This document shows positions 9,818 to 23,500 of a DNA stretch of 64,000 nucleotides, piece after piece; position 1 is the first letter of the stretch; each line of letters opens with the position of its first letter. Source of the stretch: Patagioenas fasciata (taxonomy: Eukaryota > Chordata > Aves > Columbiformes > Columbidae); assembly GCF_037038585.1 (NCBI RefSeq), contig NC_092520.1, positions 147,187,104 through 147,251,103 on the forward strand, written 5' to 3'. The notes under the pieces are model-generated. The model was not told the origin of the DNA, did no database searches, and was given only the letters and a program-made list of their open reading frames with translations. The translations under genes and the position numbers were made by a program.

Positions 9818-9900
9818 TGCTAATTTGGGCCAGCTGTCCTGGCTGTGCCCCCTCTCAGCTTCCTGTGAAAACTAGGTCTATCCCAACTGAACCCAGGACA
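9818..9900 (-). mobile_element. ERVL-type LTR scrap with internal deletion
   Basis: On the + strand it reads CTAATTTGGGCCAGCTGTCC, then TGGCTGTGCCCC, then CTATCCCAACTGAACCCAGG and ends ACA. The two parts match positions around 41310-41350 and 41498-41521 of the complete LTR further right, with roughly 130 bases between them missing. In the element's own orientation it therefore starts TGTCCTGGGTTCAG on the minus strand. No internal retroviral sequence is attached. Confidence 0.72.
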
Positions 9901-12264
9901 GTAATCACTACCCTTCATCAGGATTTATTACTCTGTACTTCCTAGGTGATCCTGGCCAGTCATTTGTGTTACTTTATGAACACTTACATGGCAGTAGATA
10001 CACATAAAAGTTACAAAGAAGGTCAGTGAATTGAGAACTAACATGTTTCTGGTCCTTGCAGCCTATTGAATGCATTTTGGCCAAGTTTGATTGTGTTTGC
10101 ACTACTGTTAAATCTGGAATGACTCCATGGAGTTCAGTAAACAAACTGACCCTCTGCACCCCAAAGGGCTCCTGCAACAGAACTAGGACCATAGTGGGGA
10201 GACAGCACGAGTCTTGGGTGACCTGGCCTGTATATTCCCAGTATTTCTCATCAGGAAACTGACATGGCTTGTTCCAGTAATCATGCAGTATTTTCCACCA
10301 CTGAAGGCCCTCGGAGAGGATCCCGCACAATGAACTCAGTAAGTGATTTTGTCCAACACACCTTCTCTGTGCTTACTGTGGTGAAGCCCAACATCAGACC
10401 CTTTCCATGTGTTCATAAGTTACAGTGATAGAAAGAAAAAATGTCAGATGAAATTCCTTTCACAGTCAACAGGAAAAGTCGCATGAAGAAAAGCTCTCTG
10501 CACAGCTGGAGGACCACACAGATCAACCTCATTTGCCAGATTATAGCGATGACCTCATTTCAGTGCATGATGTAGTTAAAACAGGGAGGTCTAATTAAAT
10601 TGCTTTGGATGGAGAAATAGTATCAAGAGCATGGAGAAGTGGAAGGATTGGTTTACTCTGTGGCTATCATCTTAACAGAGGTAGGAGACAGACTTCTCAG
10701 ACTGTAGGTTAGTTCCTATGGAAATATTACCTTCTGCTTCCTTCCAAATGGACAAGTAAGAGCTGTCAAGAGTTAGAAAAGGACACAACAATCACAAAGG
10801 GAGTATTAGAGGCCAAGAGAACCAAACTAATTTTTATGTCTGGTAACAGGACATCTAACTCCTTTAAGTACAAAGAAGTTCACTATGGGAGTCTGTAGAT
10901 CTCACACAGAGCAAACACAGACTTTCCCATTGCTTCCACCAGTTGACATAAGGTTTTTCATGAAGTCGTAGTGTGCTTGGACTTGTCCTTATGGCAGGAG
11001 CTGCTGTGTGTGCCACTGACAGAATGGAACTTTGTGTTAAAGAAAACATCTAAAACAAAATTATTGCTTCTAGAGTCTGAGAAAATAGAAGTCTCTGAAA
11101 TTAATATGTTGTTTTTCTCTGTAACTAGGTAAAAAGGTGCTGCCAAGAGTACACCAAGTGGGGTGTAGTGTTTCTGTCATCTCTGTCTACCTACATTCTA
11201 AAGTTCTTCACATAAGCAAGGATCTGGAGTTTGATTTGATTGCTTTTATTGAGTGGAGAAGGAATTTTCCTCAATGGCTTTAGATTTCCTTTTGAACAGA
11301 CAGGTAGAGATGGCTTGTAGCCAAGGCAGGTAAAAGAGACTAATAATTTGTAAGAATTGAAAAACTAAGAGATTGTCAATATCTGCATTTGTGGGGGTTT
11401 TAACCCATGCTCATTTCTGTGATTTATTTCATCATCTGAACTCTTCCACACTTACTTGCCTCGTTGTTTCTTCCAGCTAGTCTCAGAATTTTTGAATATC
11501 CAGTATTGGTACAATTCCATGTCCATAGAACCCAGCAAGAGGAATTTTACTGTTTACTAATGACAGTGAATCAAGACCTTGCTCAGACTTTCTTACTATG
11601 CATAAACTGGGGATGGGTAAAAGAGTGCCTGTTGCCTTACTCACTCTGTTGGAAAACAGTGTTCAGCCAGTTCATCATCAGGCCATATCTCTAGAGCCAG
11701 CTGTTGGTCTCCAGGTGAAGTTTCAGGGACTCAACACCAAAGCTATTTCCCAGGGCAGATGGTCAGTTTAATTTCTAAACACTTCAAGCCAAATTTTCAA
11801 TGGCGGTATAAATCAGCTGGTAGACCATTACCATGAGTGCTGGGGGATTTATTTGTGTGCCTCAGTTGTGGCAGCAGCAAACCTGAATTTTAAAGTCCCA
11901 GCTGAGCTGCATCCATTACAGTGGTGCTTTAAACACACCAATCTAATTCACTGTCCTTAGTCAGCCAGAAAACTCCTTTGTAACATAAATGATTTTCAGG
12001 CTTTGCTTTCCCGCTGAGGGTATTATTTCAGATTATATTTTCCCAAGTATGTTAGCATGCATTTTCCAAGCTGAACCCTGTTTTATTTTCGGCCCGCATT
12101 TCAAATACCTGTGTTTTACTTCTCTGTCATCTCTCATTTGCAGTTCATCACCTCATATGTATATTTTCTTAAACTTTAGTTTGTATATAAATGGATTGGA
12201 AACATAATTGCACACCTTCCCAAGTTTAGCATGTTCTTGGCTAATGCTCCTTTCTATTTGTAAG
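9901..12264. other. Intergenic stretch with one odd short open frame
   Basis: No assignable gene. 10452-10598 (+) is an open frame of 48 codons behind an acceptor-like TTCCTTTCACAG, with an acidic, hydrophilic product. 10095-10145 carries GGAATGACTCCATGGAGTTC, resembling a palindromic amniote repeat seen elsewhere in the window. The 118-codon minus frame at 9974-10330 overlaps this repeat and has no domain. Confidence 0.45.
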
Positions 12265-12600
12265 CATAGAATCAAAGAAGATAAATTTACAGGAGACCTG
12301 AAAAGGTCTTCTGGTCTATTCCCCTGCTCCACCATAGCATCAGTGCTACCTAAATTGTTCCTAGCAAACATTTGCCTTGTCTCTGCTTAAAAGTCTCCAA
12401 AATTAAAATTTCCATGATTTCTCTAGGCAGTGTATTCTGTCCTCTTCTATAAACCATCCTCACCAATAGAAAATGTGTCCCAGTGTTTAGTTTAACTTTC
12501 CCCTGAAAGACTTGCAATAGCTGAATAATCATCATGTTGATCCTTTGTCTTCACCAGTTTTCATTCCAGTGTCTTCTTTCAGGTTGACCAGAAATCTGTG
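12265..12600 (-). mobile_element. Old, diverged CR1-type LINE 3' fragment
   Basis: On the + strand it reads GCATAGAATCAAAGAAGATA, then CTGAAAAGGTCTTCTGGTC, CTTAAAAGTCTCCAAAATTA, TCTCTAGGCAGTGTATTCTG and TGTCCCAGTGTTTAGTT. This keeps the order of the CR1 3' end in reverse, with heavy divergence and indels. The right boundary is approximate. Confidence 0.7.
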
Positions 12601-14149
12601 CTCCCTTAAATATATGATTCTGAGTTATTTTCAGTGAGGGTGAAAGAAAGGAATATTACCCATTCCTTAGCAGTTTCATTATTATTTTTTTGCTTGTTTG
12701 TTTTCCAGGTTTAGCTTGAGAGTCATCCATAACAAAAAGAGGATTTCAGGAGAGATCTCAAGTAGGCACTTTGACTTGCCATTTAAAAAAGTTTAGCGGC
12801 ACAGCAACTACAATAGCTAACAGCCACATAGAGACATCTTAGGAAACATTTTATAAAAAAGACACAGTGAGAGCAGATTCTAAGACATCTCAGTTGTATT
12901 GGGCAGTGTTGTGGGTGTAGGTCAATTCTTGGATTTTTGTTTGAAAACAGCAGTTCACTGCGGGTAAAGGGAGTCAGCCTGACAGACATGCTGACTTCAG
13001 CCTGCAGCCCTGTGGACCAAATACCTTTTGGAAAACAGGGTGGGGTTTGCATTCATCTGACTGCTCCTCTAGACCCCTCGGTGAGTGTCACTTGTAGACT
13101 GATAAATTCAGTATTATTGCCTTCATGCCCTTTTCTTCCTGGTCTTCTGACCCCAGAACACTATGAAGAATGGAAAATGTTTTGCGTCCGCAGCCTCTGG
13201 TCACTGAGCACGTTACTGCAACCATCTTTTTGCTTAATGTGACTCACTAAATAGCCATTGGTTGGAAGCAACTTCTAGTAACTATGGGCCTCAATTGGAT
13301 CTCATCCAGTCTCTCACAGACCAAGTCAACACTCAGAGAGACGGAGAAATCTTTCCATCGACTTTAAAAAGCATTGGCTTTGGCTGTCTCCGTAGACTTT
13401 ACCTTCTGTCACAATATTCTGAGCTACTGAACTGTCACTGGTAGCCTTTTAGAGACTTTGTATCACTTAGTCACAAGTAAAGCTGAAGACTTCCTCTAAA
13501 AAATGGCTGGAAAATACATCATAATTTTATCTTAATCCATAAATATTTCAGATGGATGTTTTGCTGAAGACAGTCAGGTCCCAGGTACACCAGAAGGTTT
13601 TAAGCAGGATTACATTAGCACGGGTCAAAGATGGCCCCTGGAGGACTAATAAATGCTGGCATAACTGTGCTGGGCTTATGGTTGTGCTGGGTCTTTAAGG
13701 AGAGATTCCACTGCCTTTAACCAAGTATCTTACAAGTTCAAATCACTAAATGCTCTTTAGGAGTTCACAAACAGAGAACCAGGGTTGGCAGAGAGCTGGT
13801 GACAGGCAGGATGGTATTAGCACTAGTTCTCTTACCGGGGTCAAGGGAAAGCTTTGATTTTTTTCCATCTGAATGGCAGGAAACTACATGCACCAGCTGA
13901 TCTCAGAATGATCAGTGTCTGTCTGTGTTCAGCTTCTCTTCTACCATTTGTTTATTCCCTTTTTCACTTTCTTCCTTTCAGGCCGTTTTTTTCTCCCTAT
14001 CTTTTTTGCTCATTCATATTCTGTTACCCATACCTCTTTTCACTCCCATCTGCACTCTTCCACCAATTGATTTGATTATTTGTTATAATCTATTTTATAT
14101 GTTATTATTTCAATTGCAGTAGCACCAACAGGCTGAACTAAGGCTGCGT
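12601..14149. other. Intergenic stretch, no gene seen
   Basis: Nothing assignable. Pyrimidine-rich sequence at about 13950-14070 produces two overlapping hydrophobic frames (13854-14075 and 13925-14122); these are composition effects. Confidence 0.5.
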
Positions 14150-14335
14150 TCTCATTGTACAGTTAAAATGTTAGCAACAGGCAGTCCCCACCCTGAAAAT
14201 ATACTATGAGTGGGCAAGAAAAGAGAAGCAAAATGAATTTCCCAAGGTCCTATAGCAGGTCAGTGGCAGAAATTAGTGCTGAACTCTCTCAGCTTGGTCT
14301 CCTGAGTCTCAGCCTAGTTTCTGTCTATCGTATTT
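14150..14335 (-). repeat. MIR-like or other ancient amniote SINE remnant
   Basis: The + strand reads AGCAACAGGCAGTCCCCACC, then TTTCCCAAGGTCCTATAGCA, GGTCAGTGGCAGAAATTAG and TCTCCTGAGTCTCAGCC. This is the order of the well-known reverse MIR/CORE-SINE wording (CCCAAGGTCACACAGCAGGT, GTGGCAGAGCCAGG, CTCCTGAGTC). Confidence 0.72.
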
Positions 14336-17300
14336 GTTACTTTCTTTGCTCTTTTTGTGTGTGAAAGTACATATTTTGTTCTTGGCAGTCTTGATCATCT
14401 GTCCATGCAGGCCCAACCTGGGGAATGGTGGGCAGAGTTTTTGTGTTATTATTGTATGGTGTTGTCTTCCCACACCTTTTCTCAGAACTTTATCCCCAAA
14501 GTTGAGGCACCTCCTGGGATTTCTGTGTAAAAGTGCTTTTTCTGCTTTTGCTCCAAAGCCTTGATACACTTGGTGCACTGTATGAGCAAGGCTGAGTCTG
14601 TTCTCAAAGGTGAACTGCTTTTTGAGCATGTTTGTAAGCTTTTAGCACTCTTTGGAGGAGAAGAGTCTGAATATTTTCTGCTCCTTAAGGTGTGTCATAG
14701 CTCTTTTGTGTAAAGTGTGTGACACAGGGACAAGAAGAAACAACACAACTTAAGCTATTTAATTACCTTGGCTTCATCTTGTTTAACCACAGAGTAGATG
14801 CTCTGAGCTCTTGTTACAACCAGTCTTGTTGACAAAAAGTCACTGAACCTGGCCTGCTTAACCCTGCTTCTCACCTCACAATACAGCTGTAACACCAGCC
14901 ATTCCTCCACTTACTACAGCAACTGGGAAAACTCAGGAATTAACACATTTCTAGAATAAATTATCTCAGAGATATGTTTCCCTTTGAGAATGAGGGGTGA
15001 AATTATGTTCTTAACCTCTTTCACCTTGCCTTTGCCACCTTTGCCACCTCAGCTTTTGATGGAAACTGCAGGCATACTTCCAAGAGCTCATGTGTGAAAT
15101 AACCAGGGAGGTCCAAACAAAAAAGCACCTTTACAAGATTAACCCTGAGAAATTTTCCCCTCTCCCTCCTCCTCCTTCCTAAATATTCTCCTCACTGGAT
15201 GTAAATGTAGGGTATTATCACTTCCACAGTCAACAGGTTAAAAAAAAGCCTCAATTTTCAGTCACTTGAACAAGTGCTTGTTTAAATGATCCTTTTCCAG
15301 ATCTGTGGAATGAAAGCTAAATTTATAATCTGTAATTTTGTCAGAATCAGTCTGGGCCATACTAGCATCTAGGAAAGCAAAACAAAGAAAACCCCCAAAC
15401 CCAGCACACAAGCTTATTTGAGTGGCAAACCGAAGGCATAAAACCAAGAAAGAATTTCTGTGGATGGTTTCCTCTCCACAGAAAATCCTGAGCCTGGAGA
15501 CATTTTGACAAGCCAAATGCTGGGTTTGTCTGATTATAGCTGCTGTTGTCAGTAGATTTATTTTGTGGGTCTCTTCAGAGATTATCTCTAGTTCTGAGGT
15601 TTTGTATTTTGATGCAGGGCGCGTTTTGTATTTCGATTGCGTATGTGTTGGAGATATTCATTAGGCTTTCAGAAGGATATTCCATAGCTGTAAGCCTTTT
15701 AAATCACATACAATGTGTTTCTTATTTCCCTATGGCATTCTGCTTGCATCTGCTTGGTATGTGGAACGTCCAGGCCAGCCACATTTCAGTGGACTGTTTG
15801 TCTCCCAGTGATGGAGCACGTGGCTGATAATACAGGGACATGTAAGCATTCATGGCGCTTTTCTTTTGAAAGCACGTGCCTAGTGTTTAACACAGTCAAT
15901 ACTTTTAGGGACACAAACAAGACAGAATTGTCCTCCGTACCCAAAAAGAAGAGAAAATATTGGAGCGTTTGTGCTTGCGGAAACTTCACATTTAAGGTTT
16001 GCAGAAAATAGACTTGAAATTCCTCCTCCTAAGGCAACGATGGGGATTCACAAAGAATGTTGATTATGTTTGCTAGTTTATTTGCTAGCAAAAACCCTGG
16101 ATCTTTCTTGGTGGCTATAATATCAGTGCATTCCTGCTGCACTATGAAATAGTTTACTGATGGCTGCAGCAGGCAAGCAGGGCAAAGCCTGAGGACAGAA
16201 AAGCTATGAGAATATCTAAGAGAGAAATCCTCCTGTTCTTTCTTTTTTTCTTTTTCTGCACTCACCACAAAGGAGCAAGGAGAAAAGCCTAAGACATGAG
16301 AGCTAGGATTCCTTAAATTCCCTGAACACCATGCAGCTGCCTAAATGCCCTTGCATCTACCAAGTGTTTTCCCACAGGTCACTAAGCATCTGAACATCTG
16401 CTGCTGGATAGATGTACCTCACTCCTTTCCCTATCCAGGGTGAGTGCATTGAGCCCTGGTTAAGCTCTATTAGTCTCCACAGGAGCTCTCCATGTGGTTC
16501 AGTTGCAGAGTTGAGTATAATCAATGTTTACAGAGCATGCTTCCTAGGTGAGGCTCCACACATAGAAGCCAGAAAAGGAGTTTCTTTCCTTGCCTCATGA
16601 TGGGCACTTGGATTAAATAGTTAGCATCCAGGGTGAGATCTCCCTTCACTCCAAGCACATGTGTTTTCAATTCTCCAAAGCAGATGGTAAATACTCGGGT
16701 CAACAACCTCAGAAGAAGACACTAAGACAGCCTCCCTTCCACAGATAGCTCTGTGGTCGGATGTTCAGTGCAAAGGTAGTAGTCATATCACACGGAGCGG
16801 GGACTCAATCTGAACCTGGCGTAGGCTGTTCCTCTTGTAGAAGGTTGTACCTTGCAAGTAGGAACTCTCTTGGCTCAAACACAAAGCTCCAGAAGAAAGA
16901 TTGTTGGTGCGAGGTCCAAGCAGGGATGGATGCTCTTCCATAGAAGACTAAGATTATGCTGTCTCCCATTTATTAGTGACAACATAGGGGTGTCTCCCCT
17001 AGTTTTTTAGGGTGCTGTGTTTTGGTATGCCTGACTCTACACATGTATTTTCTGGGTCCCATGCTCAACCAAGGACTCTGACTGAATGCTTTGGGTGCCT
17101 AAAAGCTATGAATCTTCATGGATCTAGCACAGAAAGCTTCCTTACGGGATCGGGTAGACCTGCTAAAAGGATTCCACAGAGTTATCAGGACAGCTGTTCT
17201 ATCCGCCTTCCCTTTTCAGCAGTTTCCAGTTTTATGTGAAAGGGATGTTGGGTGTATATTCTGCTGTTTCCAAAACTAAGACATTTAGTGAGACAGAGAT

Positions 17301-19229
17301 TCAGCTGCGTTAAGCCAGCATGCTCCATAAAAGTAGTGAATGTCACTAAGGAACTGCCATGATTTTAGTCTTTTTAATGCTTATTAATGTTATTCAAAGA
17401 TTAAAAATTCCCAATATCATGCTTTTAAATGAGCAAAACTGCAGTGTTTTAGTAACTCAGAATCTTAACAAGACATAACTGTACCCATTTTGCTTTCCCA
17501 CTTAAAATTTTGCACGGCATGATGGAGCAGGAGGCGCCATCAAATGGGCTCAGTATCCCCTTCCACAAATAAAGTGTGTACAAAGTGTGTCAGCATTTCA
17601 ACTGGGGCCCTTCTCCCGAAGGCCGTTAATTAGTGCAGAACGCAGACTTCAGTTCTTTTGCCAGGGTAGATGAAAATGATTTTGGAAGACAGCCCAGACA
17701 GAGGAATTTGTCATAGGTTAGAACTGTTCCAACTCTAAGAACCGAGTGTACAGCTTATGCAAATCACTTTGCTAAACACAGATTCTGTGTTAATTTTTTT
17801 AAGGCTTTTTCTTTGACAAGCAACAAGAGCTCACTTGCCAGATCTTGTCTGAAATTAAAAAGAAGTGATTCCTTCTCTGCACCTAAAAAAAAGAAAAATG
17901 TTTCTAGTCTAAAACATGTCAAGAAAGAGCTGGGATGTAAGAATAAGGCAAATGTTCGTAGGAAGTAGAAATGGAAAAGCCTGATGACATCACCGCTCCA
18001 TCTGCCCAGGGCCGTTAGATTCCTGAGTACAATGTGCTCCACAGTGCATTGAAGATGAGGCTGGAAGAAGCACTGAGCTGTGTCTCAGACTGCACTGAAG
18101 AAATGGCTCCACAAATTGAATGTCAGACCGTTTTCATGATAACTGGCAGGTGCCGCCACCGTTCCCTCCAATAAACCCATTCATAGCACATAAATCTGAA
18201 TGCAGGTAGGTCTGGCATCTGTTTCAAATTGTTAATGCTGAATTTTGTCAACTGTTACCAAGTTTTTTTGGTGATTTAAAGTTGCTGGTTAACATTTAAA
18301 GCTCTATTAAATAACAGTGCTTAACTGTTGCAGGGGTTTATTTGTTTGGGTTTTTTTTCCAAAGTCCAACACCAGCAAAATTTCAGAAATGCCTTTTTTA
18401 TACTCCTATAAAGGGAGTGGAAAGGGAAAGAACTTTATGCAGATTTGGCAACAACTCTGTGATGGGGCTTTAGAGGAATGTTGTCTTAGTTTCTCTGCTT
18501 CCCATGGTATTTTCTACTGGAAAGGTTAAGTATTTCCTTCTTTCCTGCTTCATCCTTCACAAATCAGCCGAGATCTGAAGAAAATGCTCCAGTTACATCA
18601 GTGAGGCTGTGTTTTGTCACAAGCAATGTGAACTTGCCCCATCCCTTGCCACATTTAAGCCATTTCAGCTGATTGAACTTACAGGCATTTCAGGCGAAGA
18701 AAACATAGGTACAGACTGCTGCTGCAGATTAAAAGAAAAAAAAAAAAAAGAAAAATACATCAGTTTCTGCCTTCTGCAAAGAAAACATGTTGGTCAGAGA
18801 ATAAGCTGCATTTCCAGTAGGATCTTTGAAGATGACACAAAACATTTATAGGAGTTATACATGTTTCTTTCCATGGCAATTGAATGCCTTTCTCTTGCTC
18901 ACTCCCCCACCTGACCAACTCTTTAGCTTCAGTTCAACAGAGTGGCTGAGAACAGCCACTGACGTCCTTGCCCAGACATATAAATGTAAAAAAATCCTGA
19001 GACCCAATTGTATCTGTCATTTCTACCAACACTTACGGGCTGCAGAGGCTGAAAACAATCCTCCCCCGTCCTGTGCCAGGACTGCGCAGTTATTGTTGTT
19101 CTCACTGTTTTGTCCTGCGGCGATGCCCTCGGGATCCCCCGCATGGAGCACAGAGAGACAGGGAGCAAAACCCAGCCTGAGCTGTGAACTGCTTGCGAAT
19201 TGCTTGAGCAGACAAACAAGAGGGAGGAG
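14336..19229. other. Intergenic stretch, no gene seen
   Basis: Scanned on both strands with no recognisable exon set. The longer frames (15546-15827, 15715-16011, 17764-18042, 18826-19233) have no domains and overlap frames on the other strand. A poly-A-rich run lies at about 18728-18750. AT-rich sequence at about 17340-17480 looks unconstrained by coding and could be conserved noncoding DNA, but this is unproven. Confidence 0.5.
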
Positions 19230-19345
19230 TTGATACTCATTATTTCCATTTTGCAGGGACCAGTGAGCTGCTTGCCCAAAGGCACCCAGAAAGCCTCTGG
19301 CAGAGGCAGAAGCCGAACCTGGAGCTTTTAGGTCCCAGACGGGTC
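19230..19345 (-). repeat. MIR-like SINE remnant
   Basis: The + strand reads ACTCATTATTTCCATTTTGC, then GCTTGCCCAAAGGCACCCAG, then AAGCCTCTGGCAGAGGCAG. This is the reverse of the MIR box with ATTTTACAG, the TTGCCCAAGGTCACACAG motif and the GCAGAGCCAGG motif. Confidence 0.7.
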
Positions 19346-20096
19346 TGCTGGCCAAAGGAGTCATAGGTGTCTCCTAGAACAGCTCCTGCCTCTCCAGTGT
19401 AAAGCTGCACCTCCCTGGTAAGCATGTCCCATGGCCCTGGCCCTGGTGGGGAGACAAGTCATTGGGAGGTTGGCTGCAGCATGAGGCTCTTCATGGTGTC
19501 TTCCAGCCACCTCTGGCGGCTCCACGAAATTCCCTCAGCCTGGGCTGAGGTGATCGAGGACAGATATCTACAGCAGGGCCAGTCTTCTGGAAGAGTAGTT
19601 TCCCTGCATCAAGAGCAGCCACCAGGTCCCTCACATCCTCAAGGAAAGCATGGGTGCATCTTCAGTTCCTAGCCAGGACAGGTCAACTGCCATTTCCAAC
19701 CAGATTGCACAGTGTGATCAGACTTTCTAACTCAACCTGAGCAGATGGCTTCTCTCCTTCCTCTATCCAGCAGGGCTCCCTGCAAGCTGCTGTTTGCAGT
19801 GAACATTCCTCCTTTCCCCCTTCCCAACTCCTGCACCTTTACTGGTGTTGTCTCACCTCTCTCCATCAGCAGTCCTCCTTTACACTTGTCCTGTATCCCC
19901 TTCTGTGTAGTATGCAATGGCATTCTGGACACTGTTGTGGTTACTTTGCATGTATGCTGATGTTGCTGTGGAGAGAGTGTGGACTCCCTGCCTTGCGTTC
20001 CTGACCTTGTCCATGACTGCAAGCTCTCCATAGCTGGAGCAAAAGCCTTCCCCGTTGCACCAAGACAACATCTGTGCCTTCATCTCCTATACTTTT

Positions 20097-20510
20097 TCCT
20101 TTGAAGACAGGCTGAAAGAGTTGGGGTTGTTCAGCCTGGAGAAGAGAAGGCTCTGTGGAGACCTTATAGCAGCCTTTCAGTACTTAAAAGGGGCCTGTAA
20201 GAAAGATGGGGACAGATTTTTTTAGAAGGGCATATTACAACAGGACAAGGGCTAATGGTTTTAAACTAAAAAAAGGGAGATTCAGGCTAGACATGAAGAA
20301 ATTTTTTACAATGAGGGTGGCAAAATGCCGGCACAGGTTGCCCAGATGCCCCATCCCTGGAGACATTCAAGGCCGGGCTGGATGGGGCTCTGAGCAACCT
20401 GATCTAGTTGAAGATGTCCCGGCTCATGGCAGGAGATTGGACTAGATGACCTTTGAAGGTCCCTTCCAAGCCAAACTGTTCTATGATTGTATGATTCTAT
20501 GATTCTATCT
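20097..20510 (+). mobile_element. CR1 LINE 3' fragment
   Basis: It starts within the last part of ORF2 (TTGTTCAGCCTGGAGAAGAG, GGAGACCTTATAGCAGCC), continues through GCTAGACATGAAGAAATTTT and CATCCCTGGAGACATTCAAG, and ends with GGACTAGATGACCTTTGAAG and repeated ATGATTCTATGATTCT. Same subfamily as 304, 5305 and 53578. No uninterrupted coding frame remains. Confidence 0.95.
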
Positions 20511-23500
20511 CTACTCTGGTCTCATTTTACAACAGATAAATTATACCTTCCCCCTTTTTATCATTTTCTTTTCTGCTGTTCTTCAACTTGATGCCTTGTG
20601 CATATCCGATACTTGTGTTAGTCTTTTGTACTTTCTATTTATGATCTGCTTATGGTTTAATTCCTATTATGTCTATTTGTTTCCTATATAAAGCGAAGTT
20701 TATTGTTGGGGCTGATCCAGAACTGGAAGGAAAATGTCATCGCTTTTTTTTCTCCCCATCAAAATCTGAGGTTTCACATTCAGCTCTCTGAATGAGTGAG
20801 AGTTTTGCTATTTTCAGAAACATTTTAGTCAAAAGCTTCAACTCTGTTGTCCAACAAAATCTGAATTCACGCTGAAAGTTCCAGCCAGCTCTGCTCTACT
20901 GGTGCAGTTCTAAAATGATGTCACTTTGTGGACATTTCCTAATAAATAGTTGCCAGTTTGGGGGGGAGAACTCCATTATCTTTAAAATGATTGCCTGCCC
21001 AATAGAGCACATCTCACACAATAACAATAAGATGCCTAAAAGAAACCAGAAAGATTCCCCAGGTTCAACAGACCTGAATTTCAAAGGGAATTTCAAGATT
21101 GCTAAACTCTGTCAACGGGCAGAGCAAGGCTCTTTGCAAGCAGTGTGTATTCTGTTCCCTTTGCTAGCTGTGCACATTTACCACAGGCAAAACATTTCAA
21201 AATGTCCTTGTTAACAGCACTCAAAAGATGAAGCAGAACTTCTCAAGAGGCAACAACAGCAAAAGCAGTACAAGTTCAGAGTGATTTTACAGCTTACCTC
21301 ATGGCTAAAACCTGCTTTTCTGCTGTATTCATAACATTGCTTCACTACAGGGTGGTTGAGGTACCCAGAAAATGGTCTTGGAAGACAGCTCTTAGCACAC
21401 GGTAGCATCACTTGGGGTATGCCACAGTGAGCTGAGGAGGATTTTCTCACCTCATGGCTTTGAACTTCATCCCTATACCTCCTTGGCCTGTATTACAGCT
21501 ATCAATTCTAAGGATCAGAGCTGGACATCCCACATGTCAGGCATAAAAAATGACATTACTGGTAGATACAAACACACAGGTATTGCACAGTGGATAATTT
21601 TAATATGTGTGTGTTGCTCTGCACCCTGTTTCCAAGAATACCAGAAGTGAGGACCTTAAATCAGGTCATAACAGTTTCAGGAATTAAGGCAATGAGCAGT
21701 AAGCATGTAAGGTATGACGTCTTCACTGCTTTTCCTGATTGTGAAAAAAAAAATTAGTGTGATACTGCTCACGTGCATAATGCTGAGGAGATCTGACCAT
21801 GACAGCAACGAAAGACCCAGCTTATCATGATAGCACACACTGAATTTCATGAAGGTGCTTAATTGCCATTGTTTTCTATAGACTGGATTATTTTTTTAAA
21901 CCTTTAGAGTGCCCTGCCAAACTGAAGGACTCCAATCACACTACTGAGGTTTCCAAAAGATACAGTAAGAATGCTTGGCCTAGAGTCCTAGTGAACCTGC
22001 TATTCCTACCTATAGAAGAAGCGACTGGAAGAAACCCAAACCTGATCATTGTCTTTGTCTCACAAAACTCTTGTCGGGCACAGACAGCAACGTCTCAGCT
22101 CTGCATTCTGCACGCAGCTCTCGTGGCAGCTGCTTACAACAACAGGGGCTCTATTCCTTCTGGCCCAGGCAGGAAAACAGAAGCAGAGTGAAAACATAAG
22201 CTACTCAGACAAGATTAAATGCAAGCCATGTAGTCATGAACACCACAAGAAGCATTCAGGTTTCCATTCTTGGGTCTGCATCCTGCTGCCTTGAGTAGAT
22301 GCCACTCTGGCACTACTAAGCTCACCTCCACCTGTATGCCCATTTGTGTGTTCCTCCTCACCACTACAGATATGGAAATATGCTGGAGTCCAACCTGAGC
22401 TCAGCTAGCAGTGATGTCTCAGTAAATCTGTGAGCAGACTTGCAGCTGAATGCAGAGACAGCAGCATTTCTACCACTGCTATTGTAAAACAGGTCACTAG
22501 GACGTACCCCAGTGTTGATCGCAGAGCTTGGGCAGTTCATACCAGCCCTTGATGTGAGTAACTGTGCTTTCCTCTAAATCTGAAACCAAAGTCCTTTTGG
22601 TAAACAAGCAGAGGAGTCAGGAGGAAAAATTTTCATTAAGGCAGAAATTTTTAGGCTATTTCAGGCTCCAGCTTTTATGCAGAAGCAATTAACAAGTAAA
22701 TACATTTTATATGTCTGATCTTTGCAGATTCTGTCCCAAATCAGCACAGAACTGTGACTAATTGCATGGTTTGCATTGCATACTCTGTTTTGTAACAGTT
22801 GGAAGGACAGTCTTTTCCCTTGATAGTGCCTGAGTGTCAGGTTCAGGAAGCGCATGTAGATTTGATGGCCATGCCTTCTCCCCTGACTGAGATTAGCTAC
22901 CATCTGGTAATGCTTCAGAGAAGAACATTTCCCCATTGTCACTTCCTTTGTCTGATGGTCTGTAACATCTGACCTCTGCTTCAAAGGTCATGGCCTTCAC
23001 CTCCTTTTTTTTCCAATAGGAATAACGACAGCAGGGTTAAGTTTATATGATACCTCCGGTAAGTGCTACTTGTGAGCACTGGGCTTTTGCAGTGCTCCTC
23101 CTTTCTTTGATGCTAAAGTTTCTGTTTTGACCTCCTTGCAGCATTAAATCAGACTGCCCTATCTGCCACCAATCTGGCCCCCTGGTTACCGGGGTCTGCA
23201 CTTCTGTTTCTCTCTTCAGACTCATGACTTGTGAAAATCCTGAGCTGAAGGTGCATATCAGTTGTCTTCTGAAAAGTTTTTTTTTTCTTTTCCCTTAACC
23301 AGAGCCTTAAAATCTCTCTCTCATTCAATTATATAGCTCTTATTCCTTGCTCCATGTGTAACTGATGGACTAAAGGGCCACCAACCATCAAAGCAAGAAA
23401 CGGTCTTGGCTCCAAAGCACTCCCTCTCCAGTGTCAAACAGAGGACATTTTCCATTTTTGTTTATAAAAGGACTGAATTCCACAGCAAGACTCCCATCAG

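Noticed and set aside
13715-13765. tRNA-like GTTCAAATC box
   Set aside because: No A-box, no anticodon arm and no acceptor-stem pairing around it.
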